Below are positions 15,351-23,823 of a DNA stretch of 40,240 nucleotides, in pieces. Both the position numbers and the translations under genes were made by a program. The stretch is from JBLHKS01 sp047620505 (lineage in GTDB: Bacteria; Verrucomicrobiota; Verrucomicrobiia; Verrucomicrobiales; DEV007). The stretch's first letter is position 1; each line of letters opens with the position of its first letter. The DNA is taken from contig JBLHKS010000046.1 of assembly GCA_047620505.1 (NCBI GenBank), positions 1 through 40,240 on the forward strand. The letters are read 5' to 3'. Below the pieces are notes generated by a model. The model had not been told where the DNA came from. It did not search any database and saw only the letters and a list, made by a program, of their open reading frames with translations.

Positions 15351-18331
15351 CCGCGCCGACCAACTCCAGCTCCGACTACGACTACGACGTTTTTCTGAGT
15401 CACAACTCGAAAGACAAAACGGTTGTCGAAGAAATCGGAACCTTCCTCGAAGAGAAAGGCATTCGCGTCTGGCTCGACAAATGGGAGATCGACTTCGGGG
15501 AATCCATCCCCCACAAAGTCAACGAAGGCGTCACGAGGTCCCGCTATCTCCTCCTCTTTCTATCAAAACACTTCGCTGATTCCGATTGGGGAAACTACGA
15601 ACACCAGACCGTCCAATTCGTCGATCCGCTCAACAAAGAGGGCCGCGTTCTGTCCTGCAAGATCGACGAAGCCCCGCCTCCGGATCACATCGCGCCCTTT
15701 CGCTTCTTCGATTACCACGCCGATTCCGGCGAAGCCCTCCAGCAGCTGCTGAACAAGCTCGAGGGAAAACCGCTCAAGCCCGGCTTCGCCGAGGGGCACA
15801 AACCCGATTCCCGAGTCTCCCGCCGCGGGTCCATCCCTCAAATCCCCGGCGGTCCGTTCAAACTATCCGGCCTGCCCAATGTCGAAACCGATCTCTTCGG
15901 CCGCGATCCGGAACAGGACGCGCTCGACGCCGCCTGGAAAGACGCGCGTCCCAGCATCGTCGGGCTCATCGGCGAAGGCGGGCAGGGCAAATCCGTCCTC
16001 CTCCACACCTGGCTCAATGACTTCAGGCGCGACGATCTCCGCGGCGCGAAATGCGTCCTCGTTCACTCCTTTTATCGCCAGACCACCGGAATCGGCGGCA
16101 GTTCCGACGACTTCCTCTCGGAAGCCTTCGCCTGCCTCGATCTCGAAGAAAAAGCCGACGAAAAGCCCCGGGCAAAGGCCATCCGTCTGGTCAAAGAGCT
16201 TCGCAAAACCCGCGCGCTGCTCATCCTCGATGGCGTCGAGCCTTTGCAGGTTCGGGAAGGCGAATCCCGGAACTCGAAATTCGCCGACGACGCCATCCAC
16301 ACCCTGCTCCTCGAACTGGCCTGCGGCTTCAACGGTCTCTGCCTGATTTCCAGCCAGCGGCCCTTGATCGATCTCCACCGTCATTTTGCATCCGGGGAAT
16401 ACCGCGAACTCCCGATCCTCCCGGTCGAGTTCGACGACGCGACCAAGATTCTGATCGAGGCCGGGGTGATCCCTTCCGGGGCAGCGATCGAAATCGCCCG
16501 ACGCGCCGGGGGCCACGGCCTGACCCTGAAAATCCTCGGCCGAGCCATCGCGAATTTCATCGCGGGCGACGCCACCCGTCTGCCGGAACTCCTGTCCGGC
16601 TCCGATCGAGGGACGACCGAATTGGATTTAGAAATCGTTCTCGAAGCGATCGATCAACGGCTGGCGCCCGCGCAACGCTGTCTCTTGCGGCTTGTCGGCC
16701 TGTTCGAAACCCCGGCGCGCCTCAAGATCATTTCCGTATTCCGGGAAACCGAAGCGATCGAGGGAGTGACCGAGCCCCTCGAAGGGATAACGGCCGAGGG
16801 ATGGATCGAACTGGCGGACTCGCTGCGGGCCCATGGCCTGCTCTGGCCAGTGGAGGAAACTGATGAAGACGAACTCGACGCCCACCCACGCATCCGGCAA
16901 TTCTTTGGCGCCAGGCTGAAGGACGAGAGTGAAGAAGGCTGGCGCGAATGTCATTCGCGTCTCTTCGATCAACTCTGCACGACCACCGAGCAGCTGCCGG
17001 ACGATCTGCCCGGTCTCCAGCCGCTCTATCAGGCGGTGACGCATGGTTGTCTCGCCGGGCGGCAGCAGGAGGCGGATGCCGAGGTTTACTTCAAGCGCAT
17101 CCAGCGCGGTGCCGAAGCCTACAGCACCCACAAACTGGGCGCGATCGGCTCGGACCTCGGGGCGTTGGCGGCGTTTTTCGAGGAACCGTGGCGGCGGCTT
17201 TCGCCGAATCTGAGCGAATCGAATCAGGCGTGGCTCCTCAACGAAGCCGCCTTCAGCCTGCGGGCTCTCGGACGCCTCACCGAAGCCATCGAGCCAATGC
17301 GGATCGCCGTGGAAAAGGCTGTCGAAACGGAGAATTGGAGGGAAGCGACGATCCGAGCCAGCAACCTGAGCGAGTTGGAGGCGACGCTGGGCCTGTTGGG
17401 CGATGCAGTGACCGACGGACGGCGCGCAATCGACTTCGCGGACCGTAGCGGCGATGCGTTTCACCGAGAGTCGAAGGGCACGACGGCGGCCGACGCCCTG
17501 CATCAGAGCGGGGATCGGGCAGGGGCGCGGGCCTTGTTCGAGGAAGCCGAGCGGATGCAGGCCGAGAGCCAGCCCGGGTATCCGTTGCTCTATTCGGTGC
17601 AGGGATTCCAGTATGTCGATCTGCTGCTGGCCGAGGCCGAACGCGCGGCGTGGCGCGCCATTTTGGAGTGCGGCGGCTTGACGCCGCTTTCGATCAGGGA
17701 TGGAACGTCGTCTGTCCAATCTGGCGCCGAATTCCCCGGCGGCGTCAACCGCGAAAGCCAAAGCGCTGTCAAGCCAGCGCACTCCAAAGAATCCGCCCTC
17801 GCCGCCTGCGCCGAAGCCGAACGCCGCGCCTCTCAAACCCTCGAATGGGTGACCACGCAGAACTGGCTCCTCGACATCGCCCTCGACCACCTGAGTCTGG
17901 CGCAGGCCCGGCTCTATCGGGCGATCCTTTCCCAATCCGAAATCCAAAGCTTGTCCCGAGCGGAGTCGAGGGATCCAGAATCCGAAATCGACGCCACCCT
18001 CAACGGCCTGCGCGAAGCCGGGCAACAGCAGTACCTTCCCTTGGCCCTGCTCACCGCCGCGATGGGAGAAGGGACGAGGGACGAGGGACGAGGGATGAGG
18101 GATGAGGGAAAAGGGATGAGGGAAAAGGGATCAGGGTGGAAGAATACCTCAACAAAGCCCAACAAATCGCCGAAAGCGGCCCGATGCCCCTGTATCTCGC
18201 CGACGTCCACCTCCACCGCGCCCGCCTCTTCCGCGACCGCGCCGAACTCGCCAAAGCACGCGCCCTCATCGAAACCCACGGCTACGGACGCCGACGCGAT
18301 GAGCTGGCGGACGCGGAAGAAGCGGCCGTGA
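15341..18331 (+). CDS. TIR-STAND NTPase-TPR protein, unit C (full length, C-terminal tail out of frame)
   Basis: 996 residues. TIR domain at about 13-130 (YDVFLSHNSKD, VWLDKWEI, and SDW with Glu87 in the catalytic position); STAND NTPase with FGRDPEQDAL, Walker A GEGGQGKS (211-218), Walker B LLILDG (293-298) and GLCLISSQRP; winged helix leading without interruption to ELDAHPRIRQFF; then TPR-like helices. It is the only unit with all domains joined and has no array at the winged-helix linker. From the heptamer array at 18064 the frame leaves the family sequence and ends in about 80 proline/serine/threonine-rich residues; the true tail (VEEYLNKAQQIAESGP) is in another frame. The start overlaps the stop of unit B, suggesting coupling. 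Predicted intracellular sensor with NAD-consuming or signal-making TIR; this is inference from the family. Confidence 0.85.
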   Translation: MLMTAPTNSSSDYDYDVFLSHNSKDKTVVEEIGTFLEEKGIRVWLDKWEIDFGESIPHKVNEGVTRSRYLLLFLSKHFADSDWGNYEHQTVQFVDPLNKEGRVLSCKIDEAPPPDHIAPFRFFDYHADSGEALQQLLNKLEGKPLKPGFAEGHKPDSRVSRRGSIPQIPGGPFKLSGLPNVETDLFGRDPEQDALDAAWKDARPSIVGLIGEGGQGKSVLLHTWLNDFRRDDLRGAKCVLVHSFYRQTTGIGGSSDDFLSEAFACLDLEEKADEKPRAKAIRLVKELRKTRALLILDGVEPLQVREGESRNSKFADDAIHTLLLELACGFNGLCLISSQRPLIDLHRHFASGEYRELPILPVEFDDATKILIEAGVIPSGAAIEIARRAGGHGLTLKILGRAIANFIAGDATRLPELLSGSDRGTTELDLEIVLEAIDQRLAPAQRCLLRLVGLFETPARLKIISVFRETEAIEGVTEPLEGITAEGWIELADSLRAHGLLWPVEETDEDELDAHPRIRQFFGARLKDESEEGWRECHSRLFDQLCTTTEQLPDDLPGLQPLYQAVTHGCLAGRQQEADAEVYFKRIQRGAEAYSTHKLGAIGSDLGALAAFFEEPWRRLSPNLSESNQAWLLNEAAFSLRALGRLTEAIEPMRIAVEKAVETENWREATIRASNLSELEATLGLLGDAVTDGRRAIDFADRSGDAFHRESKGTTAADALHQSGDRAGARALFEEAERMQAESQPGYPLLYSVQGFQYVDLLLAEAERAAWRAILECGGLTPLSIRDGTSSVQSGAEFPGGVNRESQSAVKPAHSKESALAACAEAERRASQTLEWVTTQNWLLDIALDHLSLAQARLYRAILSQSEIQSLSRAESRDPESEIDATLNGLREAGQQQYLPLALLTAAMGEGTRDEGRGMRDEGKGMREKGSGWKNTSTKPNKSPKAARCPCISPTSTSTAPASSATAPNSPKHAPSSKPTATDADAMSWRTRKKRP
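17661..17788. repeat. BIME-like inverted-repeat element inside unit C coding sequence
   Basis: Second copy of the 128-bp element at the same place in the TPR region, differing from the unit B copy at only a few bases. It is translated in frame. Presence in both units shows the insertion came before, or was spread by, duplication or conversion of the TPR part. Confidence 0.8.
18064..18133. repeat. GGGAYGA heptamer array in unit C (ten units)
   Basis: Ten units: GGGAGAA, three GGGACGA, two GGGATGA, GGGAAAA, GGGATGA, GGGAAAA and GGGATCA. This is five more than in unit B, i.e. 35 extra bases, so the conserved tail is out of frame. Eight or eleven units would restore it. Confidence 0.93.
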
Positions 18332-18339
18332 GCTGGTGA
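18136..18339 (+). other. Conserved C-terminal tail of unit C in the alternative frame
   Basis: The frame beginning VEEYLNKAQQIAES and running to TGA at 18339 matches the in-frame tail of unit B almost residue for residue (MPLYLADVHLHRARLFRDRA). It is therefore the original C-terminus of unit C, disconnected only by the number of heptamer units. Confidence 0.8.
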
Positions 18340-18349
18340 AGGAGCTTTT

Positions 18350-18378
18350 GGCTATTTAGCTGTTAGCCCTTTGCTTTT
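18350..18378 (+). terminator. Possible weak terminator after unit C
   Basis: Stem GGCTA (18350-18354) with TAGCC (18364-18368), followed by a T-rich CTTTGCTTTT. The stem is only five pairs, so support is weak. It lies just after the island's last coding sequence. Confidence 0.3.
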
Positions 18379-18509
18379 GAAAATCCGGATGGAGACTCGT
18401 CCGAGGACCCGAACATTGGATCAACAGCCCCGAACACGCAGTCGAAACGCAAACTCAATCCAGAAAATCCAGCGTTTGCAGCACCTGATGTCCCGCCTTT
18501 TGTTCGGAA

Positions 18510-19121
18510 ATGACCGATGACCGAAAGGCCGTTCTCGATTGCGTCCGAAAGGCGCTGAATCCGATGGACGCTGGATCGAAAACTCCGTTGCCCGAATGGG
18601 ACGACGATCTCACGATCTCGCGCGCGCATCCGGATTTTGACGATCCCTGGGATCTCTTCGCCTACAAGATCGAGGCGGTTCACGGCGATGCGGTCAAGGG
18701 TCTGGCGGCGGTGGCCGGGATTCTGCGGGAGGCGAAGTGCAAACACGGGTTCTGCGACGCGGCGTTCGCGGACGATCCCGCTTTGGCGGATTTCGAGCTG
18801 GAAACAACGCTCGATATGAGCCGAGTCGACGATTACGAGTTCGGTATCACGCGAGCAGCTGCTGTGATCGCGGAGACTGGTTCGATCGTGCTTTACGACG
18901 CGGATTCGCCTCGGCTGGGCGCGTTGGCTCCATGGATTCACGTCGCTGTGGTCAAGCGCAAGGACCTCGTCCCGGACGTGCCGACCGCGATCTCAAGATT
19001 CGGCGACGATCCTTACATCGTTTTCGCAACCGGTCCTTCAAAGACGGGTGACATCGAAGGGATTTTGATCGAAGGCGTGCACGGGCCCGGCAAACAGATC
19101 GCTTGTTTGCTGGAACAATGA
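18510..19121 (+). CDS. lutC: Lactate utilization protein LutC (LUD domain)
   Basis: 203 residues with the LUD-domain core of LutC: FGITRAAAVIAETGSIV, SPRLGALAPWIHVAVV and FATGPSKTGDIEG followed by GVHGPG. LutC is a subunit of the LutABC L-lactate oxidising complex. Its normal neighbour lutB lies at 8218-9627, so the operon is interrupted by the SLOG/TIR island. About 170 non-coding bases separate it from the island, and no clear new promoter was recognised there. The palindrome at 18854 encodes the Ala-Ala-Ala of the conserved ITRAAAVIAETG motif. A hisN-like gene follows 24 bases downstream. Confidence 0.9.
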   Translation: MTDDRKAVLDCVRKALNPMDAGSKTPLPEWDDDLTISRAHPDFDDPWDLFAYKIEAVHGDAVKGLAAVAGILREAKCKHGFCDAAFADDPALADFELETTLDMSRVDDYEFGITRAAAVIAETGSIVLYDADSPRLGALAPWIHVAVVKRKDLVPDVPTAISRFGDDPYIVFATGPSKTGDIEGILIEGVHGPGKQIACLLEQ

Positions 19122-19145
19122 GATCGGTTGCGCTAGCGATTGTCG

Positions 19146-19922
19146 ATGCCTTCCGAATCCCTTCCAGATCTCCTCGATTTCGCGCGCCAGATCGCGTTTG
19201 AAGCTGGCCGGCTGACGCTCGGGTATTTTCAGACGGGCGTGAAACCGGATTTCAAAGCGGACGACACGCCAGTGACGATCGCCGATAAAAAGGCCGAAGA
19301 ATTGATCCGAAAACAGATCGAAACGGCCTATCCGCACCACGGGATTCTGGGCGAAGAATTCGGCGAAGTCCGCGAGGGCACATCGCATCGCTGGATCATC
19401 GATCCGATCGACGGGACGAAGTCGTTCATGTGCGGCGTCCCGATTTACGGAACGTTAGTCGGTCTCGAAATCGATGGTAAACCGGAGGCCGGAGTCGCTT
19501 ATTTTCCAGGTCTGGATGAGATGATTTCGGCAGGAACCGGGCTCGGATGTTCGTTAAATGGGCGTGCCTGCCGAGTTTCGGATCAAACGGATCTCAGCCG
19601 CGCAATCATGTCTCACGCCGACACAGCGGCTTACGCCAAAGCGGGCAAAACCAATCGATGGGATCGGCTGCAGAATTCAGTCTACTACAACGCGGGCTGG
19701 TGCGACGCTTACGGATATTTGTTAGTTGCGAGCGGTCGAATTGAGATCATGTCAGACCCAGTGATGAACATCTGGGACTGCGCACCGTTCGTGCCGATCC
19801 TGCGCGAAGCGGGCGGATATTTCGGCGATTGGGCTGGAAATGAAGGGATTGATTTCGGCGAATCGCTCGGCACAAGCCAGCAGCTGCTGGGTGCGGTGCT
19901 CGAAGCGATCGGCGAGGAGTGA
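19146..19922 (+). CDS. hisN: Inositol monophosphatase family protein, likely histidinol-phosphatase HisN
   Basis: 258 residues from ATG 19146; a TTG two codons upstream is less likely. Metal-binding motifs of the lithium-sensitive phosphatase fold are present: GEEFG (about 69-73), WIIDPIDGTKSF (D86, D89) and NIWDCAPFVPILREAGG. The wording of these motifs resembles HisN-type histidinol-phosphatases more than SuhB or CysQ, but the family is hard to split by eye. Predicted magnesium-dependent cytoplasmic phosphatase acting in histidine biosynthesis. It follows lutC closely and may share its transcript. An AGCAGCTGCT palindrome near the 3' end encodes SQQLLGA. Confidence 0.8.
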   Translation: MPSESLPDLLDFARQIAFEAGRLTLGYFQTGVKPDFKADDTPVTIADKKAEELIRKQIETAYPHHGILGEEFGEVREGTSHRWIIDPIDGTKSFMCGVPIYGTLVGLEIDGKPEAGVAYFPGLDEMISAGTGLGCSLNGRACRVSDQTDLSRAIMSHADTAAYAKAGKTNRWDRLQNSVYYNAGWCDAYGYLLVASGRIEIMSDPVMNIWDCAPFVPILREAGGYFGDWAGNEGIDFGESLGTSQQLLGAVLEAIGEE

Positions 19923-19941
19923 AGGCGAGCGACTTTCCGAT

Positions 19942-20895
19942 TCAAGGAAGCTGATCGATCGGCAACTCGGGCGAAAGCAGCTGCGTCCCAGCCGGAAGCG
20001 GCTCCCAGGAGGGCTCGTCGATCACAAAATACTCGGCCAGATCCGGGCGAGATTTGGTCGTCATCTGATCGATGCGCGGCATCATCAATTTGCGAATTTT
20101 ACCGCGAATGATGACCTGCTTCCAGTGATGTTCGAGCGTCCAGCCAGGTAGCTTTTCCATGTCCCGAACGTAAAGATCGGTCCCCTGCCAGCTGAACCAC
20201 CAGACTCCGCCCATGCTCTTCGCCGTCCCACGAAGCTCGACCGTTTCGCCGAGCCGATCCTCGAGGTTGGCCGGGTTCCAGGTTCCCGCAAGCGTGAAAT
20301 CTTTTCGGCTCAAGCCCATCGATTTGTGGACTCCACGAGTCTCGATTTCTTTGCCTTCAAGATTCGGCTGCCAGCCGATCGATTCGCTCACCAAAATCCG
20401 CCAAGCGCCATTCTTCGCCTGAATCCAAGCCTTACCCTTTTCGGTTACCGCGGTTCCTCGGAAAATCGCTTCCTTGCCCTTGAAATCCTTCGGATGAAAC
20501 TCAACAGCCTCAACTTGCGTCGCTTCCTGAATCTGAAATTCACGGCGGAAATATTGGCGCGTCGTTTGGCGTTTCGGGTCGCCTCCACCAACGAGGGAGC
20601 CACCTTCGCTGCCCTTAATTCGGTAGGTTCGACCAGGCAGCAGCTGCTGATCGACGTTTGCGAGCAGCAGCCGAATCGCAGCTTGAGTGGGATCGCCATC
20701 GATCCGTTGAACGAGGATGTTGGGACCGCTTTCGTGGCCCTTCGATGGGCCGGAAACGATGATCCCTTCGATCGTAAGCGACTTGCCGAGCGGTTTGCCG
20801 AGCTTCCCGTTTTTCGAGTCCGCCTGGCCCCACGTTGCCAGCGGAATCCAAGCGATTGCAGCGACTACGAAGGTGAAAAGTTTCTCGGCTTTCAT
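19942..20895 (-). CDS. Hypothetical secreted protein
   Basis: 317 residues from ATG 20895, chosen because it starts a signal peptide (MKAEKLFTFVVAAIAWIPLA); an ATG 24 bases upstream is also in frame. I do not recognise the family. Two stretches share a pattern, KEAIFRGTAVTEKGKAWIQ and ETVELRGTAKSMGGVWWFS, suggesting repeated small beta-barrel (OB-like) domains, with a third possible around KQVIIRGKIRKLMM. It follows the CNT transporter gene with a 23-base gap and is probably co-transcribed. It converges on hisN with only about 20 bases between the stops and no clear terminator. Exported location is likely; function unknown. Confidence 0.6.
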   Translation of the reverse strand: MKAEKLFTFVVAAIAWIPLATWGQADSKNGKLGKPLGKSLTIEGIIVSGPSKGHESGPNILVQRIDGDPTQAAIRLLLANVDQQLLPGRTYRIKGSEGGSLVGGGDPKRQTTRQYFRREFQIQEATQVEAVEFHPKDFKGKEAIFRGTAVTEKGKAWIQAKNGAWRILVSESIGWQPNLEGKEIETRGVHKSMGLSRKDFTLAGTWNPANLEDRLGETVELRGTAKSMGGVWWFSWQGTDLYVRDMEKLPGWTLEHHWKQVIIRGKIRKLMMPRIDQMTTKSRPDLAEYFVIDEPSWEPLPAGTQLLSPELPIDQLP

Positions 20896-20918
20896 TCCGC
20901 GATGATACGCGAAGAGCA

Positions 20919-22223
20919 TCAGCCCGCAAAGAACATCCCGGCAACGGACGCGGTCATCAGGCTGGCGAGAACACCAGCGGTCATCGCTTTAAGCCCGAGC
21001 GAAGTGATGTTTTCACGCTGGCTGGGTTCAAGCGCGGTGATGCCGCCAAGCTGAACGCCGATGCTGACGAAATTGGCGAAGCCGCAGAGCGCAAAAGTGG
21101 TCACAAATGCGGTTTTCGGGCTGAGCGCGCCAGCTTCGTTCATTCCAGCGAAGCTCTGAAACGCAATGAAATCAGTGAAGAAGATTTTCGTCCCAATCAG
21201 CTCGCCGACAGCGAAAACGTCTTTCAAATCGACACCGATGAGAAAGCCAAGCGGCGCGAAAAGAACCGAGGCGATCGCTTGGATCGAAAGCGAGGCGTAG
21301 ACTCCTCCGCTCCAGGCCGCGACCAATCCGTTGAGGCCGGTCATGTTGCCGAACCAGCTGAGAATCGCATTCCCAAGATAGATCAGCGCGTAAAAAGCGA
21401 CGATCATCGTGATGACGTTGAGAGCGAGCTTGAGCCCGTCGCTGGCACCACTCGTGGCGGCGTCGAACGCGTTGAAACCGAAATTCTGACGCGGCAGAAG
21501 CAGTTCTTTCTGAGTTCCTGCGGTTTCGGGGATGAAAATTTTCGCCATGACGAGCGAAGCTGGCGCGCTCATGAGCGAAGCGGAAAGAAGGAGTTTGGCG
21601 ATGCGCTTTTGGGCTTCCAAATCCGCTCCGCCGACGACGGTCACGTAGACGAGGAGGACGCTACCCGCGATCGTGGCCATGCCGCCTGTCATGAGCGCCA
21701 TGAGCTCGGAGCGGGTCATGTTTTTGAGGTAGGGTTTTACCAGGAGCGGGGCCTCGGTCTGGCCGACGAAAACGTTAGCAGCTGCTGAGAGGCATTCGGG
21801 GCCGGAAAGGCGCATAACGCGACGCATAACCCAAGCCATTCCGTAGACGAGCCAGGAGAGAACTCGAAAGTAGTAGAGCAACGCCGTCAGCGAGGAAACG
21901 AAGACGATCGTCGCGAAAATGGTGATCACGAGAGTCGCGTGCTGCTTCGCTGGTTCGGCCATGCCGAGGAAAAGAATGTCCGTGCCCTTAAAGGAGAGAT
22001 TCAGGACCTGAACGACTTTTCCGGCGACCCAATCGAACGCGTCAGCCACGCCAGGCACGACGAGAGTCAGGGCGGCGAGAGCGATCTGGAGGCCAAGACC
22101 TGCGAGGACGAGCCGCCAGTCGATTGCGCCGCGTTTGCTGCTCAGCAACCAGGCAATGCCAACGATCGCGGCCAAGCCGAGAAGTCCGCGCAGAACCTGG
22201 ATAATAATTTCGCCTGGAGCCAT
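20919..22223 (-). CDS. Concentrative nucleoside transporter (NupC/CNT family)
   Basis: 434 residues, nearly all hydrophobic segments, in the order expected for CNT transporters: N-terminal LRGLLGLAAIVGIAWLL, a SSLTALLYYFRVL region, a conserved-type SAAANVFVGQTEAPLLVKPYL with the gating Glu of the QTEAP motif, then GGMATIAGSVL and a C-terminal LCGFANFVSIGVQLGG. CNTs import nucleosides with sodium or protons across the inner membrane. Specificity cannot be read safely. The palindrome at 21777 encodes the Ala-Ala-Ala just before the NVFVGQTEAP motif, in one of the most constrained parts of the protein. Confidence 0.9.
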   Translation of the reverse strand: MAPGEIIIQVLRGLLGLAAIVGIAWLLSSKRGAIDWRLVLAGLGLQIALAALTLVVPGVADAFDWVAGKVVQVLNLSFKGTDILFLGMAEPAKQHATLVITIFATIVFVSSLTALLYYFRVLSWLVYGMAWVMRRVMRLSGPECLSAAANVFVGQTEAPLLVKPYLKNMTRSELMALMTGGMATIAGSVLLVYVTVVGGADLEAQKRIAKLLLSASLMSAPASLVMAKIFIPETAGTQKELLLPRQNFGFNAFDAATSGASDGLKLALNVITMIVAFYALIYLGNAILSWFGNMTGLNGLVAAWSGGVYASLSIQAIASVLFAPLGFLIGVDLKDVFAVGELIGTKIFFTDFIAFQSFAGMNEAGALSPKTAFVTTFALCGFANFVSIGVQLGGITALEPSQRENITSLGLKAMTAGVLASLMTASVAGMFFAG

Positions 22224-22253
22224 TTGGCTTCCACTTTTCAGCGGCGGACTCGA

Positions 22254-23801
22254 CTACTCAAGGAGGTCTTTGAGGAACTTGCTCGCCTCTTTCTGAAGCA
22301 GATCGACGAGCGGACCCGCGTCCTCCTTCAAGTCGCCAGACGGGTCGATCATGTCGAGAATCTTGTTCGCAATTGGATCAGTTGCGGCTTCGAATCCGGC
22401 GAGAACCAGCTGATCATACAAATCCGTAATCGGCTCTTCGAGCGTTCCTTCAATTTTGACGCGGGCCCAGCGATGATCGGCCTGCTCCGGACTAAAAAGC
22501 GGTTGGCTGATGTTTTCGGGAACCGGAACAAACCGCATGAGATCAGCGGAAATTCCAAAATCCAGAAGACCGTCCAGTTTCCTGTTTTTGTCCATTTTAA
22601 CGCTTCCCTGAAGACGAACAAAACCCGGAGATTCAACGAAAATCTGCGAGAGCCGATAGCCTCGATCATCGCCCGACAACTTCATGTCTGCGCGACTGAA
22701 AGTGAGGCGCTGAAGGCGTTTTTCGTTGAGAAAATCAGCCAGCGTTGAGAGAAGAGGAAGATCGTTAATCTGGCCGCCTTTGACCTCCGCAGTTGCTTCG
22801 ACGATCGGATCTTTTGCCGTCCCACTGACGTCGATATCGGCGTGAAGCTTGCCTGTGAGAGTCGCCGGCCACTCTTTTGGAACCAGCTCGCCGAGTTCCA
22901 CTTCATCGATCGCCCCTTTCAGCTGGAGACTCGGCTGATCGCCGTAGCCGCCCTGTCCGCTCACTTGAATCTGGCCACCTGCGAGGCCCGCGCGGAATTT
23001 ATCGGCGAAAAACAGGCGGTTGATCTGATCGACTCTGACGTCGAGTTCTTCGATCAAAATCCTGGGCAGATTTTCCGTTTCGATGAAGCTTTCCTCAGCC
23101 TGTTTACCGGGAATCTGAACGCGGTAAACTTTTTCCGAATCTGACGAAGCGACCAGGTTGTTCAGCGTCGCGTTCACGATTCGGCCCGCGCTTTCGAGCT
23201 GGATCCCAGCCGTCCGAATGTGAATGACTCCGAGTCTAGTTTTTCGCGGAAAAATCCCGAACGAGCGCGGCTTGCCGTCAGGACTTTCAGGTTCCGGATC
23301 AGCGTCAGGTTGACCCTTGGGCTCAGACGCGGCCTCTGCCAGATCAACCGGGGGTGCCGGCTGACGTTCTTCATTCAAAACAACCCGGACTTCGTCGACT
23401 TCAACCGATGGAATCACCCAGTGACCCTCACGGAGACTCCCGATCAGATAAGCAGGACTCAATTCGAGACGGGCCTCGATGCCTCGAATCTCCAGGCTCG
23501 CGAACTTTGCTCCTTCAAATCCGTCAGCCCGAAATTCGGCCACCGTTGCGGTCGACGTTTCTTCGTTCCAGACGACTTCGCTGAATTCGGCATTGGCCTT
23601 GAGCTTTTCAGAGACTTTCTCGACGATCCTCTCCCGAAAACGCTCGCTCTGAACGTACTTTTTAACCGAAGCGACCGCGACAAACCAACCGACGACGAGG
23701 AGAACCGCGAAGACCGCTAAAAAGATCATAAGTCGCTTCAACAAACGTCCGAATCCAGATCGGCGCGGTGGTTCCCAGGAACTTTCTGCAATTTTGGTCA
23801 C
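22254..23801 (-). CDS. AsmA-like membrane-anchored protein, paralogue 1
   Basis: 515 residues: a basic N-terminus, one membrane segment (about 26-48, LMIFLAVFAVLLVVGWFVAV), then a long beta-rich periplasmic part with a proline/glutamate-rich linker (about 150-185) and repeated strand patterns such as LDVRVDQINRLFFADKF, LTGKLHADIDVSG and FGISADLMRFVP. This layout and the repeated layered strands resemble AsmA/TamB-type proteins that bridge the envelope for lipid transport; the assignment is by pattern only. It shares architecture and local wording with the next gene upstream (KKYVQSE / KKYLQSE; HRWARVKIEGT / HHWTKIKIKGT), so the two are tandem paralogues about 22 bases apart. No exact AGCAGCTGCT occurs here. 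Confidence 0.65.
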   Translation of the reverse strand: MTKIAESSWEPPRRSGFGRLLKRLMIFLAVFAVLLVVGWFVAVASVKKYVQSERFRERIVEKVSEKLKANAEFSEVVWNEETSTATVAEFRADGFEGAKFASLEIRGIEARLELSPAYLIGSLREGHWVIPSVEVDEVRVVLNEERQPAPPVDLAEAASEPKGQPDADPEPESPDGKPRSFGIFPRKTRLGVIHIRTAGIQLESAGRIVNATLNNLVASSDSEKVYRVQIPGKQAEESFIETENLPRILIEELDVRVDQINRLFFADKFRAGLAGGQIQVSGQGGYGDQPSLQLKGAIDEVELGELVPKEWPATLTGKLHADIDVSGTAKDPIVEATAEVKGGQINDLPLLSTLADFLNEKRLQRLTFSRADMKLSGDDRGYRLSQIFVESPGFVRLQGSVKMDKNRKLDGLLDFGISADLMRFVPVPENISQPLFSPEQADHRWARVKIEGTLEEPITDLYDQLVLAGFEAATDPIANKILDMIDPSGDLKEDAGPLVDLLQKEASKFLKDLLE

Positions 23802-23823
23802 TGAATCTCCAATTCGTTTTTAG

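Noticed and set aside
16628..18025. Minus-strand open frame of 465 codons opposite unit C (and a 360-codon one at 13752-14834)
   Set aside because: Both lie entirely antisense to the TPR coding regions. Their length follows from GC-rich codon usage, and their sequence has no family character.
12848..18133. The tandem arrays as a CRISPR locus
   Set aside because: Units are 7-12 bases, directly abutting and without spacers, and no cas genes are present.
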